A stretch of DNA of 64,000 nt from Hyphomicrobium denitrificans ATCC 51888 (GCF_000143145.1 NC_014313.1:868001-932000); one strand, 5' to 3'. Positions 26,254-36,433 are shown, counted from the stretch's first letter. Translations and numbers: made by a program. The notes: a model not told the origin generated them from the sequence alone.

Positions 26254-27560
26254 TTCTGTTCGGCCGATCGTTCGAGGTTCTGTTCGATCCAAGCGCTGGA
26301 AACGCGCACATGATCGATCACGTGTTGTGGCGGAGGACGCGAGAAGACGACATCGAACTGACCGGGCTCGGACTCGAGCAGGAACGGATACGCGGTGGCG
26401 TCGCCTTTGACCTGATCGTTGACCTGCACCAGCGTGCCGATCCTGCGAAAACTGGTTCCGTCGAGATTTGAGAACGCGAGCTTGACGTTGGACTCGTCTT
26501 TCGGATCGTCGTTGAACGCGAGCAGAATGCGCGTCTCATCATAGCGTATCGCGGCGATGGGGCCGCCGGGATTTGGAAGATCGATCGGTGCGACCGGCGT
26601 CCACGTGCGTCCGGCATCGGTGGTGCGCGTGATCAGGATGCTTTGCGGCCGGAAGCTGTTCAGCCGGCGCACGAAGGCGATGGCGGTCGTCGGACTCGTA
26701 GGCACGATGGCGGGCTGATAACCGACGGTTCCGCCATTGCCCATGCGCACCTTGTCGACGACGCGTCCGTTGCCGTCGAGCACAAGCATGATCGGATATT
26801 TGCGGTTCATCTCGTGATAGGCGGGCAGCGCGATGCGGTCGCCGGAAAGGCGGATCGGCAGTGACTTCGTCAGATGCGACATGTTGAGGAACGGCGACGC
26901 GTAGAGCCGCTGTGCCCGTTCCCATGTCTGGCCGTTGTCGGTGCTGCGAACCAGAATGATCTCGCACGTTGCCCAGCCGCTGAGGCGCGAAGCGGCGAAG
27001 AACAGCCAGATCTCGTTGGCGGAGCGGCGGAACGCGACGGGATTGGCGAGCGACTTGACCGTCAGGCCGATGTCACGCGTAACGGCGCTGCTATCCTTGA
27101 CGACGGCAGTCGGCGACCAGTGCGTGCCGTCGAAACGGGAGGAGACGATTTCGGCATTGGCGGCGCCTTCGTAGACGGCGCGATACCAGAATGCGAGCAG
27201 GCCTGCCGGCGTTTGGATCAGCGATGGGCCGTGGACGAAATCCTTTTCGTCGGGCGGTGTGATGGTTGCGGCGTGGATTTGCTGATCGCCACGTACCGGC
27301 GCTTGCGGGACATCGACGACGAACGTCCACGGTTCGACGCGGTTGGTCATTTTGTAGAGCAACAGTGCCGACAGCACGACTGAACAGGCAATCGCCGTCC
27401 ACGTGGTCAATGTTCTGGTTGTGCGCCGATCCACCAAGCCCCATCCACGTTCGAGTGTCGCGGGCGGGTATATGCCTGCGCGGTCCACTGTCAACGAACT
27501 GAGGTGAGACAGCCGTCGGTTAAACTGGGAAAACCCGAGCCGATGAGGCCGTTTTGTCAC
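26250..27560 (-). CDS. membrane-anchored sialidase/BNR-repeat protein
   Basis: A 436-residue type II membrane protein: a basic N-terminal segment, one helix (about residues 52-70), then a six-bladed-propeller-like extracytoplasmic domain. Two Asp-box motifs, STDNGQTW and TTDAGRTW, and the FWYRAVYEGAANAEI region place it in the BNR_2/exo-alpha-sialidase superfamily. I cannot confirm a full sialidase catalytic set; the true substrate could be another acidic sugar. GTG 27560 overlaps the upstream L,D-transpeptidase stop (GTGA); GTG 27434 is an alternative start. Confidence 0.75.
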   Translation of the reverse strand: MTKRPHRLGFSQFNRRLSHLSSLTVDRAGIYPPATLERGWGLVDRRTTRTLTTWTAIACSVVLSALLLYKMTNRVEPWTFVVDVPQAPVRGDQQIHAATITPPDEKDFVHGPSLIQTPAGLLAFWYRAVYEGAANAEIVSSRFDGTHWSPTAVVKDSSAVTRDIGLTVKSLANPVAFRRSANEIWLFFAASRLSGWATCEIILVRSTDNGQTWERAQRLYASPFLNMSHLTKSLPIRLSGDRIALPAYHEMNRKYPIMLVLDGNGRVVDKVRMGNGGTVGYQPAIVPTSPTTAIAFVRRLNSFRPQSILITRTTDAGRTWTPVAPIDLPNPGGPIAAIRYDETRILLAFNDDPKDESNVKLAFSNLDGTSFRRIGTLVQVNDQVKGDATAYPFLLESEPGQFDVVFSRPPPQHVIDHVRVSSAWIEQNLERSAEQK

Positions 27561-29224
27561 TTCGTCAGAACGACGAATTCCGTGCCGCTGCCGTTTTCAT
27601 GGTCCGGCAGCTCGCGGTCGGACACGATCAACGAGGCGCCTGGGCGTGCCCGCTCGGAGATCATCGACATGATGTCGTCGGGAATTGCGAAAGCGGACAG
27701 GGCGGCGGTCGCCATGCGCACGCTCAGATTGCCTGCCGGAGCCGCGGCATCGCCCCGTCTCTTGCGCACGTCGTCGAGGAACGTCTTTCCGGCCGCCGGA
27801 ACCTGAGCGCTGACCAATCGCCAGTCGAACGTATTGGGGTCTTCGCCATAGCGCATTGCGGTGAAGACATGCGTGCCGACGGGGCCGGGAAGGGGCGCGA
27901 CGGAGATCGGCGCCTCGAGGACCGGCTCGGTGCCCTGGCGCACATAGAGGCGTTGCGCGCGCAGGCTGACGAACACCGAAATCGATTTCGAGCGCAGGCG
28001 CACGTCATTGTTCGCATCCGCCAGTTCGCGCTTGGCGGAGATAAGATCGGTCTGAGCGTTGCGGAGTGCGATCGAGACGTTGTCGCGCGCGGCCTTGGCC
28101 GCGGAGTAGCGAGCCTGAACCTCAGCAAAACTCCATTCGGTTTTTGCAGCGTTCGTGCGCGCGTCGTCGGCATCGCGCGTTGCCTGAAGCACGGCATTCT
28201 CGAGATCGGCTTCGCGATCCAGCATTGCATCGGGCGTTAGAGACGATCCCGTACCGGAGGACATGAATGCCGAGAATGCGCGAATGGCGTCCTGCTGGCG
28301 CAATTCGGCGTTCTTGACGGCGGCTCTCAGCGGCTCGCCGGAGCGCTGCGCATCTTGCAGTTGCCGCTCAGCTTGCGCGAATTCCTTGGCGGACTCATCG
28401 ATTTTGGCGAGCGCTGCCGTTTGTGCAGCGTCCGCCGATTTCAACGTGGCCTGCAGACGCGTTATGCGTTCCTGCATCAACTGATCGACTTCGACGCGCG
28501 TCGCCGGGCGGCGCTGCGGATCGCGAGGCATGTCGGCGACGGCGCGTGCGAGCGCCGGCGAGATTCCAATCAGAAGCGGAAAATCGGGCAGCGCATCGGT
28601 CGTCGTGTCGTCGGGCTTGTCATTGACGGCGACGCGCGGATGGCCGGACGATCCGAGTTTCATCGCCGTCTTGTCGTCGAGCGGCAGCGGCTTGAAGAGT
28701 TTCGGACTGCTGAAAGCGACAGGTTCAGCATCCGTTGCGGTGATCACGACGCGGCCGCCGAGTTTCGTCATGCTGTAAAGCGTGCGCGCGAAACTGTGAG
28801 GCAGGCGAACGCAGCCGTGCGAGGCGCGATATCCCGGAACGACGCCGGCGTGCAGCGCAATTCCGGACCACGTCAGCCGCTCCATGTACGGCATCTCGGC
28901 GCCGGCATAGATGTTGCTGCGGTGTTGAACCTTCTTCTCGAGAATGGAGAAGACGCCAGTCGGAGTCGCAAATCCCGGTCTGCCGCTCGATATGCGCGAC
29001 GATGTGATCTCACCGTCAACGTCGAATACGCGCAGCCGCTGGTTTCGGAGCGAGGCGACGATGATCAGCGGGGAATTCGAGCGCGGCGCGGCGGCCGTTT
29101 CCTGGGCTTTCGGCGTTCTCGGTTTGGCGATTGCGACGGGAGCGGCGACAATGGCCAGAGCGATGCCGATCGCCGCTACGGCGTGGCACTTTCCCCGACA
29201 CAACTGTTTGCTCAAGCGACGCAC
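27557..29224 (-). CDS. L,D-transpeptidase (YkuD domain) with long C-terminal coiled region
   Basis: A 555-residue periplasmic enzyme. A signal peptide ends near AIAKP. The YkuD domain (about residues 50-165) contains the catalytic HAGVVPGYRASHGCVRLP, where the histidine and cysteine form the active site. After it come a helical alanine- and glutamine-rich segment (about 240-430) and a C-terminal domain with a second beta-rich part. The enzyme probably forms 3-3 cross-links or attaches proteins to peptidoglycan. The gene heads a coupled run with the sialidase-like and polytopic membrane proteins. Confidence 0.88.
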   Translation of the reverse strand: MRRLSKQLCRGKCHAVAAIGIALAIVAAPVAIAKPRTPKAQETAAAPRSNSPLIIVASLRNQRLRVFDVDGEITSSRISSGRPGFATPTGVFSILEKKVQHRSNIYAGAEMPYMERLTWSGIALHAGVVPGYRASHGCVRLPHSFARTLYSMTKLGGRVVITATDAEPVAFSSPKLFKPLPLDDKTAMKLGSSGHPRVAVNDKPDDTTTDALPDFPLLIGISPALARAVADMPRDPQRRPATRVEVDQLMQERITRLQATLKSADAAQTAALAKIDESAKEFAQAERQLQDAQRSGEPLRAAVKNAELRQQDAIRAFSAFMSSGTGSSLTPDAMLDREADLENAVLQATRDADDARTNAAKTEWSFAEVQARYSAAKAARDNVSIALRNAQTDLISAKRELADANNDVRLRSKSISVFVSLRAQRLYVRQGTEPVLEAPISVAPLPGPVGTHVFTAMRYGEDPNTFDWRLVSAQVPAAGKTFLDDVRKRRGDAAAPAGNLSVRMATAALSAFAIPDDIMSMISERARPGASLIVSDRELPDHENGSGTEFVVLTK

Positions 29225-29570
29225 GCAACCCCACCTGACGCCGAACCAAACCCGTCACTGACGCGAGACAAAAGAAAACGTCCGCCGTCAGCACCCATGA
29301 GTTCGTTATAAGACCGCGATCGAGAGCGGCAACGAATGTCGCAGCAACGTGCGCAGGTAGGCTCTAATCTGTTGCATGAACTCCACGTTTTGCCGCGCAA
29401 ACGCCGCTGGCTGTGCATAGCCTGTGGTTAATTCGCGATTTTGCTGGACTTCGCTGCGCGTCGGCTCCGACCACGGGGCTCGCATTCCGAAAACTTCATT
29501 CGGTCAGGCGTTTGCGCTAGTATGAACTGCTCGCTCGGCGTCCATCGATCGCCGCGACGATCGGAGGCCA
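29225..29570. promoter_or_regulatory. divergent intergenic region between L,D-transpeptidase and panB
   Basis: About 346 bases with no gene. It must hold promoters for both flanking genes. The GGAGG at 29563-29567 is the panB ribosome site. I see no clear operator or hairpin. Confidence 0.4.
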
Positions 29571-30452
29571 ATGTCGATCCACTTCAAGCATCGCCGGATG
29601 ATGGCGCCCGACATCACCGCCCGAAAAGGCGGCGATCCCATCGTGGCGTTGACGTCCTACCACGCGCACACGGCCGCAATTGCCGACAATCATTGCGATT
29701 TCCTGCTGGTCGGCGACAGCCTCGGCATGGTGATGCACGGCTATGAATCGACCGTGCCGGTGCCGCTCGATCTGATGATCATGCACGGTCGCGCGGTGGT
29801 CAGAGGTTCGAAGCGTTCGCTCGTCGTGATCGACATGCCTTTCGGCACGTACGAGGAAAGCCCGCCCGTCGCGTTCCGCAACGCGGCTCGGGTGATGAAG
29901 GAAACGGACTGCGGCGCGGTCAAGCTCGAAGGCGGGCGGCGCATGGCGGAGACGGTCCGCTACCTCGTCGATCGCGGCATCCCGGTGATGGCTCACATCG
30001 GGCTGACGCCGCAATCGGTCAACGTGCTCGGCGGATTCAAAACGCAGGGGCAGAGGGTCGATCAATGGGCGGCGATCGAGGAAGATGCCCGGCTGGTGGC
30101 CGAAGCCGGCGCATTCGCGGTGGTGCTGGAAGCCATGGCCGCGCCCCTCGCCGAGCGGATCACCCAGGCCATTCCCATTCCGACGATCGGGATCGGTGCG
30201 TCGCCCGGGTGCGACGGGCAGATTCTGGTCATGGAGGATATGCTCGGGCTGTCGCCGAACGTTCCGAAATTCGTGAAGCTATTCGGGGCGATAGGCGGGG
30301 CGATCGACAGCGCGATCGGTGCTTATGCCGCCGAAGTCCGGGCGCGGACGTTCCCGGCGCCAGAGCACACCTATTCGGTCAAGGGCGAAGGTGGGCCTGC
30401 TGACCCGGCTCAACAACGGGCCACGAAAAAGCCGAAGACTCCGAGCACTTAG
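29571..30452 (+). CDS. panB: 3-methyl-2-oxobutanoate hydroxymethyltransferase
   Basis: PanB adds a hydroxymethyl group from methylene-tetrahydrofolate to ketoisovalerate, the first committed step of pantothenate and CoA synthesis. The 293-residue protein has [35 protein letters not shown] (metal and substrate binding), [11 protein letters not shown], and [16 protein letters not shown] with a catalytic glutamate. GGAGG precedes ATG 29571. A small hairpin (CCGAGC/GCTCGG at 30441-30457) spans its stop codon. Confidence 0.96.
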   Translation: MSIHFKHRRMMAPDITARKGGDPIVALTSYHAHTAAIADNHCDFLLVGDSLGMVMHGYESTVPVPLDLMIMHGRAVVRGSKRSLVVIDMPFGTYEESPPVAFRNAARVMKETDCGAVKLEGGRRMAETVRYLVDRGIPVMAHIGLTPQSVNVLGGFKTQGQRVDQWAAIEEDARLVAEAGAFAVVLEAMAAPLAERITQAIPIPTIGIGASPGCDGQILVMEDMLGLSPNVPKFVKLFGAIGGAIDSAIGAYAAEVRARTFPAPEHTYSVKGEGGPADPAQQRATKKPKTPST

Positions 30453-30614
30453 CTCGGTGGCCGTATCGGATTTTGCTGCCAACGTCCCCGGATGAATGGG
30501 GTGCGGGGGTTGCTCCGGGCGGCTGCTTCGCTATCTATGCCCCCATCGTGGGATTGGCCGCTGGGCCTCCCGCATCACAGACGACCAGGAATTGCCGGAG
30601 CTTAGGGACATACG

Positions 30615-31409
30615 ATGGCCGATCAACAAGACAGTCTGCTTCGCGAAGTCGAGCAGGAGATTCGCCGCGAGCAGATGGCGAAGCTCTGGCAGCGCTATAG
30701 CGGACTGATAGTCGCCGCGGCGGCGTTTCTGGTGCTGGCTGTTGCGGGCTACAAATTCTTCGAGAGTCGCCGCATCGTCGCTGAACAAGCCGCTGGCGCG
30801 GACTATTCCGCCGCCGAAACGCTCAGCGACAACAAGAAAAAAGAAGAGGCAGAGGCAGCTTTCAAGAAGATCGCGGAAGAGGGACCGGCCGGATACGGTT
30901 CGCTCGCGCGGCTGCAACTCGCTGCTGCTTTGCTCAAAGACGGCAAGACTGCCGACGCGATCGCGACGTATGAAGCGCTCGCGAAGGAGTCAGGTGCCGA
31001 TAATCTGTTGAAAAGCTTTGCACAACTGCAAGCCGCATCGCTTCGGATGCCGGATGCGGACTATGCTGAGATCCAGAATCGTTTGACACCAATCGCAGGC
31101 GACGATGCGCCGTTCAGCAAGAGCGCCCGCGAGTTGCTCGGCGTTGCCGCCTACAAAGCCGGGAAATTCGACGAGGCGCGCAAGTATCTGGAACCGCTGC
31201 TGATCGATCCCAATGTTTCGGAAGCGCTGCAAGAGCGCGTGAAGATATTGATGTCGGGCATTGCAGCGGCCGAGGTCGGCGGCAGCACGAAGGCGTCGGA
31301 CGCTGGTGCGGCGAAGGCTTCGACGGGCGGCACGGCTGATGCGGGGAAACCGGCTGATGCGGACGCAAGTCCGAAAGCCGATGCGGCGGCTGCTGAAACA
31401 AAGAAGTGA
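30615..31409 (+). CDS. YfgM-like tetratricopeptide repeat membrane protein
   Basis: A 264-residue protein with a short cytoplasmic N-terminus, one transmembrane helix (about residues 30-48) and a periplasmic TPR-like domain (TPR_21/YfgM family), then a low-complexity Ala/Lys/Asp tail. YfgM in E. coli associates with the SecYEG translocon and PpiD and helps hand over exported proteins. The yfgM-bamB-der order here matches E. coli, which supports the call. AGGGA precedes ATG 30615. Confidence 0.85.
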   Translation: MADQQDSLLREVEQEIRREQMAKLWQRYSGLIVAAAAFLVLAVAGYKFFESRRIVAEQAAGADYSAAETLSDNKKKEEAEAAFKKIAEEGPAGYGSLARLQLAAALLKDGKTADAIATYEALAKESGADNLLKSFAQLQAASLRMPDADYAEIQNRLTPIAGDDAPFSKSARELLGVAAYKAGKFDEARKYLEPLLIDPNVSEALQERVKILMSGIAAAEVGGSTKASDAGAAKASTGGTADAGKPADADASPKADAAAAETKK

Positions 31410-31439
31410 CGGCGGCGTGACGGGAGAGGAGAGCAGGGC

Positions 31440-32789
31440 TTGAGCAAGGGGGGGAACGACAAGCGCGGTCGCGTATTGCCGCTTCTTGCGGCTGTGGTCG
31501 CAGGGACTTTGCTCGGCGGATGCGCGGGCGGTGGTCCGAGCCTGCCGAAAATGTCCGAGCTCAATCCGTTCAAGACCAAGCAGCAGGCCCTTCCCGGGCG
31601 GCGCGTTCCTGTCATCGAGACGACCGAGAGCCTTTCCGACAACCTGGCCGATGCCGACAAGCCGATCGTCATCCCGCCGATGCGATCGAACGATGCGTGG
31701 TCGCAGCCGGGCGGCGAGCCGAACAATGTCACCGGCAACCTCGCGCTCGCGGGTGCTGTGCGCCAGGCATGGAGTGCAAGCGTCGGCGAAGGATCATCCA
31801 AGACCGGGCGCGTGACGGTCAGTCCCATCGTTTATGACGGACGCATCTACGCGCTCGACGCGGCCGCCAATCTGTCGGCGTTCTCGCTCACCGGCAGCAA
31901 GGTTTTTTCTGTTTCGACCAAGCCGGAAGGAACGGTCGGACTTGGCGGATACGGTGGCGGGCTCGCTGCCGAAAACGGCCGTCTCTATGTCGCCAACGGC
32001 TACGGCACCGTTGCCGCCGTCGATCCGCAATCCGGAAAGACGATCTGGACCAAGAACCTCGACGTTCCCGTGCGCGCCGCTCCGACGGCTGTCGGCGATC
32101 GTCTCTATGTCATTACGATCGACGGGCGCTTCTATTGCCTGAGCGGCATCGACGGCGCTGAAGTCTGGACGGCGCGTGGCTTGCCGCAAACGGCCAGTCT
32201 GATGAACTCGACCAGTCCGGCGGTCGACGGCGATATCGTCGTCGTGCCGTATCCGTCGGGCGACATCATCGCCTACAAGACGTCGGACGGCTCGGCGGTG
32301 TGGACGGAAAACCTTTCGCGCACCCGTCAGACGTCGCAGATCGCCTCGATGAGCGATGCGGCGCGTCCGGCGATCGACAATGGTGTCGTTTTCGCAGTCG
32401 GCCATGCGGGCCGCATGATCGCGGCTCAGGCCAAGAACGGCGATCGCCTCTGGTCGGCAACGATCCCGAGCTCGCAGCCGCCTTGCGTTGCCGGCGATAC
32501 GGTCTTCGTCGTCGACACCTCCGGGCGCTTGCTGGCGCTGGCGCGTTCGACAGGCAAGACGAAATGGACGGTGAAGCTGCCGGACGCCAAGTCCTGGGCT
32601 GGGCCGGTCCTTGCCGGCAACAAGCTGTGGCTGGTCTCGAGCGCAGGTCAGGTCGTGAGCGTCGACGGTGCCGCGGGCAAGGTCGAAAGCCAGGTCAGCA
32701 TCGGGGAAGCGTCCTATATTCCGCCCATCGTGGCCCAGAACCGCATGTTCGTGCTAACCGACGCGGCGAAACTGATCGCTCTCAACTAG
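31440..32789 (+). CDS. bamB: outer membrane protein assembly factor BamB (PQQ-type beta-propeller lipoprotein)
   Basis: BamB is an accessory lipoprotein of the BAM complex that inserts outer-membrane proteins. The 449-residue precursor has a lipoprotein signal with lipobox LGGC (C28). The mature protein is a series of PQQ-type beta-propeller blades, with repeats such as YALDAAANLSAF, VAAVDPQSGKTIWTKN and YCLSGIDGAEVWTA. The start is TTG 31440 behind a purine-rich GGAGAGGAGAGCAGGG. It sits between the YfgM-like gene and der, a conserved order. Confidence 0.92.
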   Translation: MSKGGNDKRGRVLPLLAAVVAGTLLGGCAGGGPSLPKMSELNPFKTKQQALPGRRVPVIETTESLSDNLADADKPIVIPPMRSNDAWSQPGGEPNNVTGNLALAGAVRQAWSASVGEGSSKTGRVTVSPIVYDGRIYALDAAANLSAFSLTGSKVFSVSTKPEGTVGLGGYGGGLAAENGRLYVANGYGTVAAVDPQSGKTIWTKNLDVPVRAAPTAVGDRLYVITIDGRFYCLSGIDGAEVWTARGLPQTASLMNSTSPAVDGDIVVVPYPSGDIIAYKTSDGSAVWTENLSRTRQTSQIASMSDAARPAIDNGVVFAVGHAGRMIAAQAKNGDRLWSATIPSSQPPCVAGDTVFVVDTSGRLLALARSTGKTKWTVKLPDAKSWAGPVLAGNKLWLVSSAGQVVSVDGAAGKVESQVSIGEASYIPPIVAQNRMFVLTDAAKLIALN

Positions 32790-32875
32790 GAATTGCGCTA
32801 GAGACCTGCGGACGGTCGCCGCCGGATGCGTGCGAACGCATCCCGCATTTTGGTTAATCACACGACGGCCATTCC

Positions 32876-34282
32876 TTGACGTTTGAAGCTCATCTCCCTG
32901 TGGTCGCCATTGTCGGCCGCCCCAATGTCGGTAAATCGACGCTGTTCAACCGCCTGACCGGAACGCGGGCGGCGCTTGTCTCCGATCTGCCAGGTCTGAC
33001 GCGCGACCGGCGCGATGGCGTGACCGACTTATTCGGGGTCAACCTTCGTCTGATCGACACGGCGGGGCTCGAAGAAGCGCGCCAGGGTTCGATTGCCGAT
33101 CGCATGCGCAAGCAGACGGAACAGGCGATCGAAGCCGCCGACCTCGTGCTGTTCGTGATCGACGCGCGCGCGGGCGTTACTGGGGCCGATACATCCTTTG
33201 CGCGGATCGCCCGGCAGTCGGGGAAGCCGGTCGTCCTGGTCGCGAATAAGGCCGAGGGCCGCAAGGGGACCGATGGCGTTCTCGACGCCTTTTCGCTTGG
33301 GCTCGGGGCTCCGATCGCGATTTCGGCCGAGCACGGCGAGGGCATCGGCGACCTCGCAACCGACATCTTCGCGGCGCTGGGTTTGAAAATTCCGAAAACG
33401 GGCAAGAAGGGCCGCGACGACGACGATCCCGCCGCGGCGGGTGACGCCAAGACGCGGCCGCCTGCACCGGCACGGCCGATCCGCGTTGCCATCGTCGGCC
33501 GTCCGAATGCGGGCAAGTCGACGCTGGTCAATGCGCTGCTCGGTGAAGACCGGATGATCACGGGGCCAGAGCCTGGACTGACGCGCGACAGCGTCGCGAG
33601 CGAACTCAGCTACAAAGGGCAATCGATCCTGCTGTTCGATACGGCGGGCTTGAGGCGCAAGGCGAAGATCACCGAGACGGCGGAAAAGCTCGCGGCAAGC
33701 GACGCGGTTCGATCCATACGTTTCGCGGAAGTCGTCGTGCTGCTGATCGATGCGGAACGTCCGTTCGAGCATCAGGATCTCACGATCGGCCATCGCGTCA
33801 CGGAAGAGGGGCGCGCGCTCGTCGTTGCCATCAACAAATGGGATCTCATTCCGGAAAAGCAGAAGGCGCTCCGTGAACTGAAAAAGACCGTTGCGGAGAG
33901 TCTCGCGCAAGTTCCGAATGTTTCCGTCGTCGCGATTTCGGCACGCTCGGAAAGCGGGCTCGATCAACTGATGTCGGCGATCATCAAGACGCACGCGACG
34001 TGGAACCGCCGTGTTCCAACTCCGCAGCTCAATCGCTGGCTCGAAGAGGCGCTGAGCCGGCATGCGCCGCCTGCAGCCGCCGGACGGCGCATCAAAATTC
34101 GTTATGTCACGCAGCCGTCTACGCGCCCGCCGACGTTCGTTGCTTTTTGCCAACGCGCCGACGCTTTACCAAAATCGTATATCAAGTACCTCACGAACTC
34201 GCTGCGGGAAGCCTTTGACCTTCCGGGCGTGCCGATCCGTTTCAGCTTGAGGAAGGGCGAAAATCCCTACGCCAAAAAATAA
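32876..34282 (+). CDS. der: ribosome biogenesis GTPase Der (EngA)
   Basis: Der has two tandem GTPase domains and a KH-like C-terminal domain and is needed for 50S subunit assembly. The first P-loop is GRPNVGKST (from about residue 14), the second GRPNAGKST (near 210). DTAGL occurs in both domains, NKAEG and NKWDL are the G4 motifs, and the C-terminus has RIKIRYVTQPSTRPPTFV. The 468-residue length is normal. The start is TTG 32876, directly giving MTFEAHLPVVAIVGRP. Confidence 0.97.
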   Translation: MTFEAHLPVVAIVGRPNVGKSTLFNRLTGTRAALVSDLPGLTRDRRDGVTDLFGVNLRLIDTAGLEEARQGSIADRMRKQTEQAIEAADLVLFVIDARAGVTGADTSFARIARQSGKPVVLVANKAEGRKGTDGVLDAFSLGLGAPIAISAEHGEGIGDLATDIFAALGLKIPKTGKKGRDDDDPAAAGDAKTRPPAPARPIRVAIVGRPNAGKSTLVNALLGEDRMITGPEPGLTRDSVASELSYKGQSILLFDTAGLRRKAKITETAEKLAASDAVRSIRFAEVVVLLIDAERPFEHQDLTIGHRVTEEGRALVVAINKWDLIPEKQKALRELKKTVAESLAQVPNVSVVAISARSESGLDQLMSAIIKTHATWNRRVPTPQLNRWLEEALSRHAPPAAAGRRIKIRYVTQPSTRPPTFVAFCQRADALPKSYIKYLTNSLREAFDLPGVPIRFSLRKGENPYAKK

Positions 34283-34405
34283 CGTAAAGCTGGATCAAGT
34301 TTCGCATTGCTGCGCCCGCATCCGCCTCGGCCAGAGATCTGGCATCCGGCATTGCGGCGGGGTAAATTTCCGTCTCGATAGCCTAAGGAACCTCAGGGGC
34401 CACGA

Positions 34406-34666
34406 ATGAAAAAATCTGAAACCGTTTTGGCCGCTGCCGTCGCGGCGTGCGCTGCCTTTTTCCTCACGGCGCCTGCCATGGCGTATTCGGCCAAGGTGCG
34501 AAACGCCTGCGCGGGCGATTACCAGAACTTCTGCGCGCAGTACGCTCCCAACAGCACGGAGCTTCGGCGCTGCTTCGAGAGCAACAGGAAAGGCCTGACG
34601 CGCACGTGCGTGACGGCTCTGGTTGATGCTGGCGAAGTGCCTGCCAAGTATCGCAAGAAAAGATAG
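34406..34666 (+). CDS. small exported cysteine-rich repeat protein
   Basis: An 86-residue precursor with a signal peptide (residues 1-26, cleavage near AMAYS). The mature 60 residues have four cysteines in the pattern CxGDYQNFCxQ...RRCFESN...TRTC, like a single cysteine-rich (GLG1/FGFR-type) repeat found in small rhizobial exported proteins. The cysteines probably form two disulfides. The function is unknown. It is well separated from der and holC. Confidence 0.75.
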   Translation: MKKSETVLAAAVAACAAFFLTAPAMAYSAKVRNACAGDYQNFCAQYAPNSTELRRCFESNRKGLTRTCVTALVDAGEVPAKYRKKR

Positions 34667-34848
34667 GCGGGATGAAATCGCAGCGGGCGGGAGCACAGTG
34701 GCGAAATGCAAGAAGGCCACAGCACTCACCGCCCGCACGGGCGTCAGCTCCAAGAACCAAGCGCCGCTCCGGATAGAGCTAGATAGGTGATGCGCGACGG
34801 ACTTCAAGAGTTCAAAGAGCTGTGCGTCTCTCAGCCGGGCGATCGCTG

Positions 34849-35295
34849 ATGGACGTCTATTTTTATCATCTCGAACATCAAACGCTTGAACGCGTGCTGC
34901 CAAGTCTTCTCGAAAAGACGTTGGCGCGCGGATGGCGTGCGGTCGTGCAGGCGGGAAGCGAAGAACGTCTCGATGCGCTCGACCTCGCGCTCTGGACGTA
35001 CGACGACGAGAGCTTCCTGGCGCATGGAACGGCGCGCATCGGGCATGCGAATTTGCAGCCTGTCTATCTGACGCTCGGCCACGAAAATCCCAACGGCGCG
35101 GGCGTTCGCTTTTTCGTCGACGGGGCTGAAGCCGACAAATTCGAAGGTGCCGAACGGTTCGTGTATGTTTTCGACGGACACGATCCGGAAGCGTTGACAT
35201 CGGCGCGTGGCCAATGGACAGCCGCGAAGGCGGCAGGCTGCGCCGTCGCGTATTGGCAGCAATCGTCAAGCGGGCGGTGGGAGCAAAAGGCCTAA
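34849..35295 (+). CDS. holC: DNA polymerase III subunit chi
   Basis: HolC links the clamp loader to single-strand binding protein at the replication fork. The 148-residue product starts at ATG 34849, MDVYFYHLEHQTLERVLP, the usual alphaproteobacterial HolC opening. It continues with LEKTLARGWRAVVQ, LWTYDDESFLAHG and VFDGHDPEAL. The length is normal. rlmJ follows 49 bases downstream. Confidence 0.93.
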   Translation: MDVYFYHLEHQTLERVLPSLLEKTLARGWRAVVQAGSEERLDALDLALWTYDDESFLAHGTARIGHANLQPVYLTLGHENPNGAGVRFFVDGAEADKFEGAERFVYVFDGHDPEALTSARGQWTAAKAAGCAVAYWQQSSSGRWEQKA

Positions 35296-35344
35296 CCGCG
35301 CCGCCTATTGCGATGTTTTCCGAGCAGCTTTCCGGTCGCCGACA

Positions 35345-36190
35345 ATGAATTATCGCCACGGCTATCACGCTGGGAATTTCGCCGATGTGCTGAAGCACGT
35401 CGTGCTCGCGCGCGTGCTGACGTACATGAAGCAGAAGCCGCGTCCGTTTCGCGTCATCGATACGCATGCGGGCGCCGGGCGCTACGATCTCGCAGGCGTG
35501 GAAGCTGGTAAGACGGGCGAATGGCAGGACGGGATCGGCCGCGTCTTCAATGCCGAGTTTGCGCCACCCGTCGCTGAACTCCTGCAGCCGTATCTCGACG
35601 CGGTGCGCGCCGATAACGCGAGCGGTGACCTCGAAGTTTATCCGGGCAGCTCATTGATCGCTCGCCGGATCATGCGACCCGAAGACGTTCTCGTCGCCAA
35701 CGAACTCAACGCGTCCGAGTTCGAGCGTTTGAAGCGCGAACTCGGCCGGCCGCGCAACACGACCTTTCTCAACATCGATGCATGGCACGCGGTGAAATCG
35801 CTGCTGCCGCCCAAGGAACGCCGCGCGGTCGTTCTGATCGATCCGCCGTTCGAAGCAAAAAGCGAGTTCGCCGATCTCGCGGTTGGCGTGCGCGAGGCGA
35901 TGAGCCGGTTTCAGGATGGCGTGTACGTGATCTGGTATCCGCTCAAGGACGTCGAGGCCGCCGATCGCTTCGTGGCGGAAGCGACGTCGCGCCCAGGTCT
36001 TGAGTTTCTGGACGTCCGGCTGGCGGTGTGCGCGCCTTTTCCGGGGCTCGGGCTGACGGCGACGGGCGTGCTGGTCATTAATCCGCCGTATCTGCTCCGA
36101 GGCGAGCTAGAGACCGTTTTACCGGCGCTCCGGGACTGCATGGCGGAAGGCGAAGGGTGCGGTTTCGTGCTGAAAGGCGTCGTGCAATAG
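35345..36190 (+). CDS. rlmJ: 23S rRNA (adenine(2030)-N(6))-methyltransferase RlmJ
   Basis: RlmJ methylates N6 of A2030 in 23S rRNA. The protein of 281 residues starts MNYRHGYHAGNFADVLKH, the hallmark N-terminus. It has the SAM motif VIDTHAGAGRYDL, an insertion typical of the family, and the N6-adenine methylase motif IDPPFE (DPPF). ATG 35345 lies in the longer open frame that begins inside holC. It is probably in an operon with holC. Confidence 0.94.
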   Translation: MNYRHGYHAGNFADVLKHVVLARVLTYMKQKPRPFRVIDTHAGAGRYDLAGVEAGKTGEWQDGIGRVFNAEFAPPVAELLQPYLDAVRADNASGDLEVYPGSSLIARRIMRPEDVLVANELNASEFERLKRELGRPRNTTFLNIDAWHAVKSLLPPKERRAVVLIDPPFEAKSEFADLAVGVREAMSRFQDGVYVIWYPLKDVEAADRFVAEATSRPGLEFLDVRLAVCAPFPGLGLTATGVLVINPPYLLRGELETVLPALRDCMAEGEGCGFVLKGVVQ

Positions 36191-36433
36191 TCGCAATCTG
36201 CGTTGCTCCGCAGCATTTCGCCTTGCACAAAACAACCAAACACGAGATAAATTGACGCACGCTAAGGCGGGCATCGGCGTGCCAGCCCTCTCCCGCGTTC
36301 ACACTCCGGTCGCGTCTGCACGAGCCGGGGAGCGCGATTGGGTTTTGTGCTCCGAGGTCCGTCCCGGTGATCGCTTAGGGCTCATAGGGAAGAGTCTGAA
36401 AGCGAGTGCCGGATTGCGCCAGGAGACCGCCGC

